Shown: piece after piece, positions 42,601-51,402 of the stretch
Position numbering within the stretch: the stretch's first letter is position 1
Layout: each line of letters starts with the position of its first letter
Source: Candidatus Rifleibacterium amylolyticum
GTDB lineage: Bacteria; Muiribacteriota; Ozemobacteria; Ozemobacterales; Ozemobacteraceae
Reading direction: 5' to 3'
DNA length: 64,000 bases
Assembly (NCBI GenBank): GCA_009917695.1
Contig: JAACJG010000001.1
Coordinates: 455,219 to 519,218, forward strand
Notes under the pieces: generated by a model
What the model was told of the DNA's origin: nothing
What the model saw: the letters and a program-made list of their open reading frames with translations, nothing else
The model's database searches: none
Position numbers and translations under genes: made by a program

Positions 42601-43245
42601 TCAGTCTTTTTTGGGGCGGAAGTCTTTGAGGGCGGTGTCGAGCGCCTCTGTCACCTTGCGAATGCGTTTGATATTCTGTAAACGCTCTTTATTGGTCTGC
42701 AGGCCAACTTTCTTCATGAATTCGTCTGCCTCTTTGTTCTCTTTGGGAGGTTCTTTCTGAATAGCGAGTTCAGAGACCCAGCCTTCGAACGGAATGCCGT
42801 CGGTGCCGGTGGCGACTATTTTTATCCAATTGATGCCTTCGACTACACTGTGACCCTCGACTTCGGCGAGCGACAGGGGCTGTTTTTCAGTCATTTTTCT
42901 GTCGCCAGATTTATTGATTTCTGCCGGTACTCTCTCAGCTATCAGTTCCTGGTTTACATATACCAGATAGCCAACGGCCGCCAGCAGTAGCAGCTGCATG
43001 ACCGGAAAACTTGCCTGGCGCGGACTGCGTTCTGGCGGTTGTTCGGGGAAATAGACAGGCTCATGTGACGGCGTCTGGCTGGTTGCCGATTGATGCACTT
43101 TGAGAGTTACATTTGAGCAGCTGCCGACTTCTTTGATCGAAACCTGACCAACGTCTTCGCTGGGTGGCCCGAGCATTTTGTAAAGAAATACGGCAGCGAT
43201 AAGCAGAGCAGCAACAATGATTATGGGTATAATAAAGCTGGCCAT
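42601..43245 (-). CDS. Membrane protein with two helices and an SH3-like C-terminal domain
   Basis: 214 residues from the ATG at 43245, which has GAGAGG 4 bases upstream; the longer open frame to 43590 runs through repeat DNA and is rejected. One membrane helix at the N-terminus (FIIPIIIVAALLIAAVFLYKML), a Pro-rich stretch, a second helix (FPVMQLLLLAAVGYLVYVN, about 82-100) and an SH3b-like module (INWIKIVATGTDGIPFEGWVSELAI). A basic helical tail closes the protein. Function unknown; SH3b-like modules usually face the cell wall. Confidence 0.72.
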   Translation of the reverse strand: MASFIIPIIIVAALLIAAVFLYKMLGPPSEDVGQVSIKEVGSCSNVTLKVHQSATSQTPSHEPVYFPEQPPERSPRQASFPVMQLLLLAAVGYLVYVNQELIAERVPAEINKSGDRKMTEKQPLSLAEVEGHSVVEGINWIKIVATGTDGIPFEGWVSELAIQKEPPKENKEADEFMKKVGLQTNKERLQNIKRIRKVTEALDTALKDFRPKKD

Positions 43246-43333
43246 AGAACCTCTCACGAATACAGGGTTGTTCTTACAACTTTCAAAAATTATCTTACAA
43301 CTTTGAACCTCGGGTTGCAAATTTTTGCTCTGT

Positions 43334-43363
43334 GGATTCTGCAACTTCGCGCAGAATGACGAA
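43334..43363. repeat. REP-like palindromic element, copy 3
   Basis: GGATTCTGCAACTTCGCGCAGAATGACGAA: ATTCTGC pairs with GCAGAAT. The arms differ from copy 1 in a compensatory way (CC/GG to TT/AA), so pairing is kept although sequence changed. Confidence 0.7.
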
Positions 43364-43370
43364 TTAGAGC

Positions 43371-43404
43371 GGATTCTGCGACTTTCTTCTTCGCGAAGCG
43401 AATA
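43371..43404. repeat. REP-like element, copy 4 (rearranged)
   Basis: Starts with GGATTCTGCGACTT as the other copies, then diverges into TCTTCTTCGCGAAGCGAATA, in which CTTCGCGAAG forms its own palindrome. Confidence 0.45.
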
Positions 43405-43654
43405 GCTGGAGCACCCGGCAGCATCTATCCTGATGTTGCCAAGTATCGCTGACCTCATGTTTGCAAAAAAACAACGCGACTGAAGGCAGCAGCTTCGGAT
43501 AGAGACCGAGCGCTGAATGTCTAATATGCGAGTCGGCGTGTACATCTCTACTCTATGGGGTGTAAGGGCGCTTGTGAATAGGGGGTACATTTTAGGCGAA
43601 AGAAAAAAACCTTTGTTAAAGGCGATAAGAAGATAAAAAAAATTAAAAAGGGTA

Positions 43655-43684
43655 TTGACAATAGTTTGCAGACGTCATTATAAT
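43655..43684 (+). promoter_or_regulatory. Consensus sigma-70 promoter of hup
   Basis: Perfect TTGACA (43655-43660) and perfect TATAAT (43679-43684), 18 bp apart, 39 bp before the ATG at 43723. Fits strong expression of an abundant nucleoid protein. Confidence 0.85.
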
Positions 43685-43722
43685 CAGCCTATCAAATTTC
43701 CAATCACGAAGGAGTGCTCCAG

Positions 43723-44004
43723 ATGAATAAAGCGGATCTCGTAAAAGTAATCGCCCAGAAGGCAACCCTCAATCAGGCAACTGCTCAGAAAGCTCTCGAA
43801 TCAATGCTCGAAACTTTCAAAGACAGCCTCAAGAAGGGCGACAAAATCCAGCTGATCGGTTTTGGTTCTTTCGAAGTTGCCAAGCGCGCAGCTCGCAAGG
43901 GTGTTAACCCCCAGACCAAAAAAGCCATCAGCATCCCGGCTAAAAAAGTTGTTAAATTTAAACCCGGCAAAGATCTCAAAGACCTTATCGCCAAAGGCAA
44001 GTAA
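43723..44004 (+). CDS. hup: HU-family nucleoid DNA-binding protein
   Basis: 93 residues from the ATG at 43723 (GAAGGAG site; the upstream in-frame start at 43714 would lie in that site). Typical HU layout: helical dimerisation part (MNKADLVKVIAQKATLNQATAQKALESML), LIGFGSFEVAKRAARKGVNPQTKKAISIPA (arm region with the RxGxNPxT signature) and VVKFKPGKDLKDLIA. Binds and bends DNA as a dimer. A strong promoter and terminator frame it as a single-gene unit. Confidence 0.96.
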   Translation: MNKADLVKVIAQKATLNQATAQKALESMLETFKDSLKKGDKIQLIGFGSFEVAKRAARKGVNPQTKKAISIPAKKVVKFKPGKDLKDLIAKGK

Positions 44005-44015
44005 TTTGCAATAAA

Positions 44016-44049
44016 GAGGCCTGCCCCATGTGGGCAGGTCTTTTTTTTT
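44016..44049 (+). terminator. Rho-independent terminator of hup
   Basis: CCTGCCC (44020-44026) pairs with GGGCAGG (44032-44038) around CATGT, followed by a nine-T run. Confidence 0.92.
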
Positions 44050-44067
44050 CGCAAATTGCCGCAGCTC

Positions 44068-44087
44068 AAACCGGCTGCCGGTTTTTT
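44068..44087 (+). terminator. Second terminator-like hairpin
   Basis: AAACCGG, loop CTG, CCGGTTT then further T residues, 30 bp after the hup terminator. May insulate the next gene. Confidence 0.5.
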
Positions 44088-44116
44088 CGCTCAGTATTGA
44101 GACCGGCAATGTCGAT

Positions 44117-44145
44117 TTGATATTGAGAGCCGGCTGTGGTACAAT
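44117..44145 (+). promoter_or_regulatory. Sigma-70 promoter for the TamB-like gene
   Basis: TTGATA (44117-44122) and TACAAT (44140-44145), 17 bp apart, about 70 bp before the start at 44214. Confidence 0.55.
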
Positions 44146-44213
44146 TCCTCCGCCCTGGCTCTCTCAAATAGCCCACACTCAAGCTTGATCAGGCCTCTGG
44201 GCCTTGTCTTATT

Positions 44214-47200
44214 TTGAAAAAAAAGATACGAAAACTCTTCTACGGTGGCCTGGCAGCACTGATTACGCTGGCGGCCATTCTGTATTTTGCCTGGCAATAC
44301 ACCTACGATCTGCCGGATTCTGTTGTTTCGGGCATCAAAGACTATACCAGAAGCTTTCATAACATAGATTTCGATGCCGACGCCCTTCGCCTGAACCTGC
44401 CAGATCAAAAGATTCGCGCCCGCAACCTCAGACTGCGTATTCCTGGCAGCAAAGACTTTGCTGTTATCGACGAAGCAAGGGTTTTTCTTGCTTCAGGAAC
44501 CGGCCCTCTCGATCTGTATTTCAATCAGGTCGCCATTGAACGCGTAGAGATAGATGGATTGAGGGTTGATCTTACCGCCTCTTTACCAGAACGGCTGGAA
44601 AAAGACAGCAAGCCTTTCGATATACCGGCGTCACAGGTTCGGGTGAAGGGTTTGAGTCTGAATACTTCAGTGACTGTTCTGAATGTACCGGATTATCTAT
44701 TCTCATTGGTACGAAGTGATACTGCTGCCAATGTCGAGATGAGTTTTGCCAAAGGACCTTTTGGCGGTATGGGCAAACTGGCCGGCATGCTCGATCTCAA
44801 CAGCGGCGATGCCAGCGCCAGGTTTATCTGGCAGCAGAATGATTTTTCCGGCTTTCTTCCACTGATTTATCTCTGGCATCTTTACGGTCTTAACGTTGTC
44901 AGTGGCAGCGCCTCAATCGATCTGAACTGGCAGGGTAACCTGTATTCTCGTATAAAAAATCCGGGCAGCGATATTTCTGGGTTTTTTAACCGTGAACTGA
45001 CAGGGCAGATCGATCTTAATGAATGCCGTTTCGTTCTTGGCAGCACTCAGGGGCAGCTCGATCTGGCGGCGGCCAGAGTAGCGAGCCTGCCATGGTCTCT
45101 CAGCTTTCAGGCTGACGACGGTACTGGCAGCGTCAGACTCGATGCCGAATACAAGGGCCGAGAAGGCAGTCTGACCGACTTTTCCGCCGAAATTGCCGGT
45201 GAGCGTTTTGTTTTGCCACAGGCATTATTGACTGCTGTTGGCGTGCAATTCAAAGATACAATCGTCGGAGAAACCGACTTTGTCGGGAAGTTTGCTGGAG
45301 ATATCAACCAGATAACCGGTTACGGAAGTGCGGCCACGCGCAAATGGAAGTATCAGAACAAGCTTATCAAAGATGCGGCCGTAAACTGGAGCCTGGATAA
45401 GGACATGCGCTTTGTCGTCAATGGCAATCTGAGCAGCGAAATCGGCAATCTTCAGGCCAGCGCGTCAATTTTTCTGGGTGGAGAAAATCACCGTCGTGGC
45501 GAAATTTCAGGCCAGCTCGATGAAGTCAATCTGCAGTCGTTGCGACCATTCATCGAGACACCGGTGCATGGGCTGTGCTCAGGGCCTTTTAAAGTGATTT
45601 TCGATTTGAATGCGCCCGACAAAACTTCTTACGACCTCGATCTTTTCATGCATGACGGCAGATTCTACAGTTTTCAACCTGAATTGCTCAACGTCAGAGT
45701 TTTTGGCACCGGAACGGCCTGGAATCTCGCCAATCCGCACGTTCTCTTCGACAACGGCGGCGAAATCAAAGTAGATGGACTGATCAATGCCGCCAGCATA
45801 TCGGTTAAAGTCGATATCGCCAACGTTAATCTGCAGAATTTCGAAGTCAAACCAGAGATTGCCTCTGGATGCGCGTCTTTGCAGGCCGAGGTGAAAGGTG
45901 CGCTTCTTGCTCCCGAAGTGCAGGGGCAGTTGTGGGCCCAGAACGTAAATATAATGCAGATCCCCTGCGAGTCGGTTCGAGCTCAGCTCAACTTCAAAGA
46001 AAGCGTTCTGACTCTCGCGCCACTGGTAATCGCGCTCGAAAATGATGCTTCGGTAGATGGTTATCTTACACTCAATCTTCTTGACGGCAAACTCAAGGGT
46101 TTTAAACTTAATTTTCAGAAATTTGACGTTTCGCTTCTACGAGGACTTCTGCCAGAAAGTATTGCAGACAGTACAGTTACCGGTTTGATTGCTGGCAGCG
46201 TGCTGTATGACGGCACCAGAGAGCACACTTTCTGGGACTTTCTTGTTGATGGCAGACGCCTCAATATAAGTGGTAACGAAATCGACAGCCTTTATTATGA
46301 AGGCAGCATTTTTGGCGCACAAAGCGAGATTAGAAGTCTGTTTATGCGTGCCTTCGGTGGCACGCTGACGGTATCAGGCCAGGTCAGTGACAGGGAAAGG
46401 TTTTCTGGTGCTGTCGAGGCCGACTCTTTGCGCTTTGCCAATATTCCGGCAATGAGGGCATTTTTGCCGGACCTCAAGGGGGAAGTAAGCTTTCAGGGCG
46501 ATGTCGAGTGGTCAACCGAAAAAAAAGTCGGCAACTTTACGATGTTTGCGCGCGATCTTAAAACGCAGGAGCGCGATCTGGGCAACTTCGGCGGTGAGGT
46601 TGTCATCGATGACTCCGGCATGCGAGTCAACAGCGGAGAATTCGACAAGCTTGGCATAAGTATCGACGGCGAAGTTTCATGGTCAGGGGTTCGACCCTAC
46701 AAAGCCGAGCTGCTTCTTAACAACGTTGACTTTTCGTTCATCCCGGAATCGCATGGAATTAAAACCTTTGATTACGGCGGTCTTCTGGTCTCAGGCGCCT
46801 GCAGCCTTCAGGGCGATCTGCAGACTGGCATGCCCGACATGGTCAACATGCAGCTCGAGTCGATAAGAATACAGAAAGATAACGATGTAATAGTGTCAAA
46901 CCGGCCTATGCAGGTGGTTTATCAAAACGGCGGGATTGAAATCCGTTCGCTTGAACTCAAGTATCGACTGGGCATTCTCGGTGTCGAGGGCGTAATCGTG
47001 CCTAAAAAATCACTGGCCTTGATGGTCAATGGTCAGGATTTTTCGCTCAAAGCGCTTGGCCGTTTGTTTGACCTGCCAAACTGGAATTACCAGGGCAATC
47101 TGTCGTTGAGTGCACGTCTTTTTGGCGACATGAATGATCTTAAACTCAAGGCAAATGCCGAAATCAATGATCTGGAAGTTGCCGGTCGCAAGATACCCGG

Positions 47201-48587
47201 CGTCAAGGGCAAGGTAGAAGGCGACAAAGCGCGAATTTCCATAGAAGAAGCCAGCATTACACTGCAAAACAGCTCTTTAAATGTCAAAGGTAATATCGAT
47301 CTGGCAGAAGGCTATCGCCCGGTCAATCTCAGTATGCATCTTTTCGTTCCTCATGGCCCTCTCAGCGATCTGCCAGAATATCTGCCCGATGTTTTCCGTG
47401 AAGCCAGCGGCACAATTCAGGCCGACATCGGCCTCAGTGGCAAGCCTTCAAACCCTCAGATAACCGGAGACCTGCATTTAAAAGCCGATACTCTGGCTTT
47501 CAGCAATATGCGCAAGCCGCTGACCGGCGTTGATTTTTCCATGTCCACTGAGGACAGAATTATAAAGATAGACAAACTCGAAGCTCATCTTGGCCGCGGC
47601 AAACTTTCAGGACAGGGACAGGTTGATTTTCGCAACAGCCTGGGCTCGATAACTGCCAATATCAGCGGTGAAAAGCTCGACCTTTCATTCATGAACCTCG
47701 AAGTGAATGGTGCCAGCGCCAGCGTCGATATTGGCGGTGACCTCTATAATCCGGTGATCAGAGGGAAAGTGCTGGTTCCCCGTGGCAGGTTCAATCTTTC
47801 GACAGATATTTTCAAGCGCCGGCGCAAGTTCGATCTGTTTTTCGATTCATTGGATTACCATTTTGACATCGAGGTTCCCCGCAATTTCTGGGTGCGCAGT
47901 TCGTTCTTGAACGCCGAAATGCGCGGAAAGTTTTCGATTGCCGGTGATCTTGAAGACGTCAAGCTCGATGGTGGCGTGAGCTGCGTGCAGGGGAACCTGT
48001 TCTTTCAGCAGCGCCGCTTCAGAATAGATACGGGTGAGATCAGATTTGGCGGTGTCGAAGACAGCTTCGATCCCCACATTTTTGTTAAGTCAGAAGGGCA
48101 GATTCAGAGCACGAGAATTTTTCTGACCTTGCAGGGCCGCGTGTCGTCGTTTACGCCGCGCATATATTCGAGTCCGCCGATGGCAGAAGGAGACCTGCTG
48201 GCAATGCTGGCGCTGGGCCGCGACATGTCTTCGGCGATGCAGAGTGACAGCAAAGAGCTGTTTGAGACCGAGGTTCTCGAGGGGCTTAAAAATTCTTACA
48301 TTTCTGCTCTGATTGGTAATACAATATCGACGGCACTGAATCTGGATGAGCTGTTTCTCAGTTCGCTGTTCGACCGCTCATCGGGTAAGACAAAGTCGTT
48401 CATCAGGGTAGGCAAATACATAGGTCGCAACTTTTTCATGGCTTACGAGGGCACCATGCAGGAAGACGAACAGGAAACCTATATCTTCGAATACCGTCTG
48501 CCCAAAGGGTTTGTCGTAAACCTTGAGTTCAGGGAGCCCGAACAAGATCAGCGCATAAACGTGCGCTACGACTGGAATTTCTGGTAA
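44214..48587 (+). CDS. tamB: TamB/AsmA-type envelope protein (DUF490)
   Basis: 1457 residues from a TTG at 44214, the first start before the basic leader MKKKIRK; the ribosome-binding site is not clear. One N-terminal membrane helix (LFYGGLAALITLAAILYFAW) precedes a very long stretch of short beta strands, the AsmA-like taco fold. The C-terminal 300 residues carry the TamB hallmark (GVSCVQGNLFFQQRRFRIDTGEIRF, PPMAEGDLLAMLALG, and strands ending DWNFW). TamB bridges the two membranes and is thought to move phospholipid or help assemble outer-membrane proteins. Strong evidence for a diderm envelope. Confidence 0.9.
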   Translation: MKKKIRKLFYGGLAALITLAAILYFAWQYTYDLPDSVVSGIKDYTRSFHNIDFDADALRLNLPDQKIRARNLRLRIPGSKDFAVIDEARVFLASGTGPLDLYFNQVAIERVEIDGLRVDLTASLPERLEKDSKPFDIPASQVRVKGLSLNTSVTVLNVPDYLFSLVRSDTAANVEMSFAKGPFGGMGKLAGMLDLNSGDASARFIWQQNDFSGFLPLIYLWHLYGLNVVSGSASIDLNWQGNLYSRIKNPGSDISGFFNRELTGQIDLNECRFVLGSTQGQLDLAAARVASLPWSLSFQADDGTGSVRLDAEYKGREGSLTDFSAEIAGERFVLPQALLTAVGVQFKDTIVGETDFVGKFAGDINQITGYGSAATRKWKYQNKLIKDAAVNWSLDKDMRFVVNGNLSSEIGNLQASASIFLGGENHRRGEISGQLDEVNLQSLRPFIETPVHGLCSGPFKVIFDLNAPDKTSYDLDLFMHDGRFYSFQPELLNVRVFGTGTAWNLANPHVLFDNGGEIKVDGLINAASISVKVDIANVNLQNFEVKPEIASGCASLQAEVKGALLAPEVQGQLWAQNVNIMQIPCESVRAQLNFKESVLTLAPLVIALENDASVDGYLTLNLLDGKLKGFKLNFQKFDVSLLRGLLPESIADSTVTGLIAGSVLYDGTREHTFWDFLVDGRRLNISGNEIDSLYYEGSIFGAQSEIRSLFMRAFGGTLTVSGQVSDRERFSGAVEADSLRFANIPAMRAFLPDLKGEVSFQGDVEWSTEKKVGNFTMFARDLKTQERDLGNFGGEVVIDDSGMRVNSGEFDKLGISIDGEVSWSGVRPYKAELLLNNVDFSFIPESHGIKTFDYGGLLVSGACSLQGDLQTGMPDMVNMQLESIRIQKDNDVIVSNRPMQVVYQNGGIEIRSLELKYRLGILGVEGVIVPKKSLALMVNGQDFSLKALGRLFDLPNWNYQGNLSLSARLFGDMNDLKLKANAEINDLEVAGRKIPGVKGKVEGDKARISIEEASITLQNSSLNVKGNIDLAEGYRPVNLSMHLFVPHGPLSDLPEYLPDVFREASGTIQADIGLSGKPSNPQITGDLHLKADTLAFSNMRKPLTGVDFSMSTEDRIIKIDKLEAHLGRGKLSGQGQVDFRNSLGSITANISGEKLDLSFMNLEVNGASASVDIGGDLYNPVIRGKVLVPRGRFNLSTDIFKRRRKFDLFFDSLDYHFDIEVPRNFWVRSSFLNAEMRGKFSIAGDLEDVKLDGGVSCVQGNLFFQQRRFRIDTGEIRFGGVEDSFDPHIFVKSEGQIQSTRIFLTLQGRVSSFTPRIYSSPPMAEGDLLAMLALGRDMSSAMQSDSKELFETEVLEGLKNSYISALIGNTISTALNLDELFLSSLFDRSSGKTKSFIRVGKYIGRNFFMAYEGTMQEDEQETYIFEYRLPKGFVVNLEFREPEQDQRINVRYDWNFW

Positions 48588-48596
48588 AAATTAGAA

Positions 48597-51392
48597 ATGT
48601 TGCTCAACAAACTTGAATCGATGCTGAACATCAGACCGGGCGAATGGCGCGAAACCGGCTTTTTCTGGTTTTTCACATTTTTCTGCTGGTTCTCGATTGC
48701 CCTCGGCGATTCAATCTCGGACACTCTGTTCATCAAAAGAGCCGGAGTAGAAAATCTGCCGTTGATGTTCATTCTCTGTGCGCTGGTGGCAATTCCACTG
48801 AGTCTTATGCTGGCCGTTCTGCAGGGCAAGGTGGAAAAGCGCCAGCTCACCGCTGCAGTTGGCATGATTTCTGCGCTGGCAGTGCTTGGCGTCGTGCAGT
48901 TCTCGGGGATCGAGGACAACAGTTCAGTCGTTGGTCCCTATGTTTTATACTTTGTCACCAACCTGATGATGTTCGTTCTGCCAGTTGTTCTCTCGGTTCT
49001 GCTGGGCACTCAGTTCAACTCGCTCAAGGCCAAACGCCTCGTTCCGATAGTTTTTACCGGCGTTATAGCAGGCCGCGTTACCGCCGGCGCCACGCTCAGC
49101 TATCTGGCTCTGCATTATCCGGTGCCTTCGATTCTCTGGTTCTGGGTAATCATTCATTCAACCGCATTTGTCTTTTTCTTTCTGGGGAGCGGCAATTTTG
49201 TCAAACCGCAGATACAAAACTTTTTTCAGCGTCCAGGAGAGCAGAGGCAGGCAAAGTTCTTCGACCGACTGCGCAATTTTATGCGTTCACTGACCGAGTC
49301 GCGTCTTGTGCTGTTTCTTGTGCTGTCTGCTGTCTGCGCCAATTTTTCCTATTATTTTGCCGAGTTTCAGAGTGCTTCTATCTTCAACAGCCATTTCACC
49401 AGCGAGAACGATCTCGCCATGTTTTATGGCTGGTTCACTATTTTTGCGAGTCTGCTGGCATTTCTCTTTCAGGCCTTTATTACCGGCAACCTGATACATC
49501 GCCTCGGCATCAGCAATACTAATCTTATCTATCCGGCCCTGGCTTTGTCAGCATTTGCTGCGACCTTTGTGTCATTTTCGCTGTGGCCTGGCGTCTGGCT
49601 TAAATTCGTGCAGTTTGGTCTTTTGACGGCTCTTTTTCAACCTGTCAGCAATCTCTTTTACAACGCCCTGCCACCCCGCGAAAAAGCAAGAATAATAACG
49701 GTCAGCGAAGGCGTGTTACAGCCTCTTGGCACGGTGGTTACCGGTTTGATTCTTTATTACGCCGGCCAACACACTGATCTGGTAAGGCTTTTTCCGCTGC
49801 TGGCGATGCTTGCCTGGTTTGGTATAGCAATTCTGATGCGGGCTCCTTATCGCGACAGCCTGCTCAAGCTCCTGCGCAGTTCGAGTCTCGATTTTTTCAA
49901 CAAAGGTGATCTCCAGAAGCTCAATCTCGATCGCAATACCTTCAATATGTTGCTCGGCCATCTGGAGAGTTCGGACGAAGAAACTTCAGTGCTGATCGTG
50001 CAGCTGATTGTAAGCAACTGTGATCGCAGCGGCCGCGAGCAGATGATGCAGCGTCTTGGCAAGTTCCCAGACGAGCGCAAAATCGAACTGCTCAGGCAGG
50101 TAAGTCTTCCGGTCGATCATTTTACCGCCGAATTCCTTTACAGCTGCCTTGACAGCAGCAGTATCGATTTGCAGCATCAGGCTCTCAAGGCGATAAGCAT
50201 TTTCCCTTCTTCCCCGCGTCTGAGGCAGAGAGTTACCAGGTTTATCACCAGTGATTCAGAACATCTGAGATGCATCGCCGCAGCTATTCTCGTGCGTATT
50301 GGTGACCTTGATCAGATGATGCGCTCACTCGAAATCATTCAGGGTTACATTCTTGCTGGCGACAATGCAAGTGTGCTCAAAGGCATCGAAATCATCGGTC
50401 ATACCGGCGACGAACGGTTCTGGGTGAATCTGCGCCCTTTCTTTTCTTCAAGTGATGTTAAAATAAGACTGGCTGCGGCTCAGGCTTTCGAAAAAATTCT
50501 CGCCAGCGGCGAAACCGATGAACACTATGAGATTATCGGCCGGCTGATCAAAGATGACCTGCGCGAAATAAGGCATCTGGCGCTGAAAATTCTTTCGCGG
50601 CTGACCGAGCCAAAATGGTTTTATCATGTGATCGAGGGCTTGTCTGATTCCAGTCCGCGCAATCGCAAGGTTGCCGAGGAGATTCTTATTGCGCATTATG
50701 ATGATAAATTCAGTGATCTGATCATGGTGCTCGAGAGCAGCGAAGCTTCGCTTTACGCCAAGGCTGCGGTGGCCGGTATTCTGGCAACATCGCAGGACAA
50801 CAGCGTCAGAGAATATCTGCATCTGTTTGGCAAACGTGTGATTCAGCAGCTTTATGAATACAAGCTCGAAGAGTATGTTATCACCCGCGATACGGCGGCA
50901 GAAAGCTCTATTTACATGCGCATGTTGCTGCGAGAACGCGCCTGGTCGCTGACCCGGCTGATTGTTTGCCTTATTGCACCCGAGCAGAACCGGGAGGCGC
51001 GCGACCTGTTCAAGAGTCTTTATTCAACAAATGAAGAGCTGGTGAGCAACGCTGTCGAGGTTTTGCAGAACATGGGTGAGCGTCAGCTTGTTTATCACAT
51101 CATTCCGGTTCTAGAGAACATTTCTCTCGAAAATATAGCGGCTTATGCCATGAAGGCTTTTGCCATGCGCGAAAAGGATCTGCGCATCATTCTCGGCAAG
51201 TATCTCAATTCGTCTGATAATGAGCTTAAAGAGGCGGCCATCCACACTGTCTGCATGTCTGAGATTCGCGATCTGATACCCGTTCTCAAGAAGATCGAAG
51301 CAGACACGTCAATTTCTGATTCCGTACTGTCGACCTGTCGCTGGGCAACCGATACTCTCAGGGCGCGTGGCATTACTATGCAATACCAATGA
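48597..51392 (+). CDS. Nucleotide-transporter/MFS-like membrane domain fused to HEAT repeats
   Basis: 931 residues. Residues 1-420 hold about 11-12 membrane helices, with the NTT (ATP/ADP translocase)-like or MFS-like pattern (FFWFFTFFCWFSIALGDSISDTLFIKRAG; FGLLTALFQPVSNLFYNALPPREKARIITVSEGVLQPLGTVV, which resembles the conserved NTT/MFS segment). Residues about 430-931 are cytoplasmic HEAT repeats (LDSSSIDLQHQALKAISIF, SSDVKIRLAAAQAFEKIL, LIKDDLREIRHLALKILSRL). Ten bases later a cNMP-binding protein begins. It probably senses or transports a solute with the HEAT part as regulator; transport itself is unproven. Confidence 0.8.
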   Translation: MLLNKLESMLNIRPGEWRETGFFWFFTFFCWFSIALGDSISDTLFIKRAGVENLPLMFILCALVAIPLSLMLAVLQGKVEKRQLTAAVGMISALAVLGVVQFSGIEDNSSVVGPYVLYFVTNLMMFVLPVVLSVLLGTQFNSLKAKRLVPIVFTGVIAGRVTAGATLSYLALHYPVPSILWFWVIIHSTAFVFFFLGSGNFVKPQIQNFFQRPGEQRQAKFFDRLRNFMRSLTESRLVLFLVLSAVCANFSYYFAEFQSASIFNSHFTSENDLAMFYGWFTIFASLLAFLFQAFITGNLIHRLGISNTNLIYPALALSAFAATFVSFSLWPGVWLKFVQFGLLTALFQPVSNLFYNALPPREKARIITVSEGVLQPLGTVVTGLILYYAGQHTDLVRLFPLLAMLAWFGIAILMRAPYRDSLLKLLRSSSLDFFNKGDLQKLNLDRNTFNMLLGHLESSDEETSVLIVQLIVSNCDRSGREQMMQRLGKFPDERKIELLRQVSLPVDHFTAEFLYSCLDSSSIDLQHQALKAISIFPSSPRLRQRVTRFITSDSEHLRCIAAAILVRIGDLDQMMRSLEIIQGYILAGDNASVLKGIEIIGHTGDERFWVNLRPFFSSSDVKIRLAAAQAFEKILASGETDEHYEIIGRLIKDDLREIRHLALKILSRLTEPKWFYHVIEGLSDSSPRNRKVAEEILIAHYDDKFSDLIMVLESSEASLYAKAAVAGILATSQDNSVREYLHLFGKRVIQQLYEYKLEEYVITRDTAAESSIYMRMLLRERAWSLTRLIVCLIAPEQNREARDLFKSLYSTNEELVSNAVEVLQNMGERQLVYHIIPVLENISLENIAAYAMKAFAMREKDLRIILGKYLNSSDNELKEAAIHTVCMSEIRDLIPVLKKIEADTSISDSVLSTCRWATDTLRARGITMQYQ

Positions 51393-51402
51393 GTGAAACA
51401 CC

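Larger units (their letters stand above)
43246..43722. other. 477-bp intergenic region between divergent genes
   Basis: No gene supported. Next to the minus-strand start lies a 12-bp direct repeat TCTTACAACTTT (43272-43283 and 43293-43304, 21-bp period). Two REP-like elements follow at 43334 and 43371, and the hup promoter lies at 43655. The middle (about 43410-43650) shows only low-complexity A-rich DNA. Confidence 0.6.

Noticed and set aside
42354-43404. CRISPR-like repeats
   Set aside because: Repeats are few, unevenly spaced, diverged and lack unique spacers or cas genes.
43246-43590. N-terminal extension of the gene ending at 42601
   Set aside because: The open frame continues upstream, but it runs through REP-like repeats with no hydrophobic or conserved pattern, while the ATG at 43245 has a good ribosome-binding site and begins a membrane helix.
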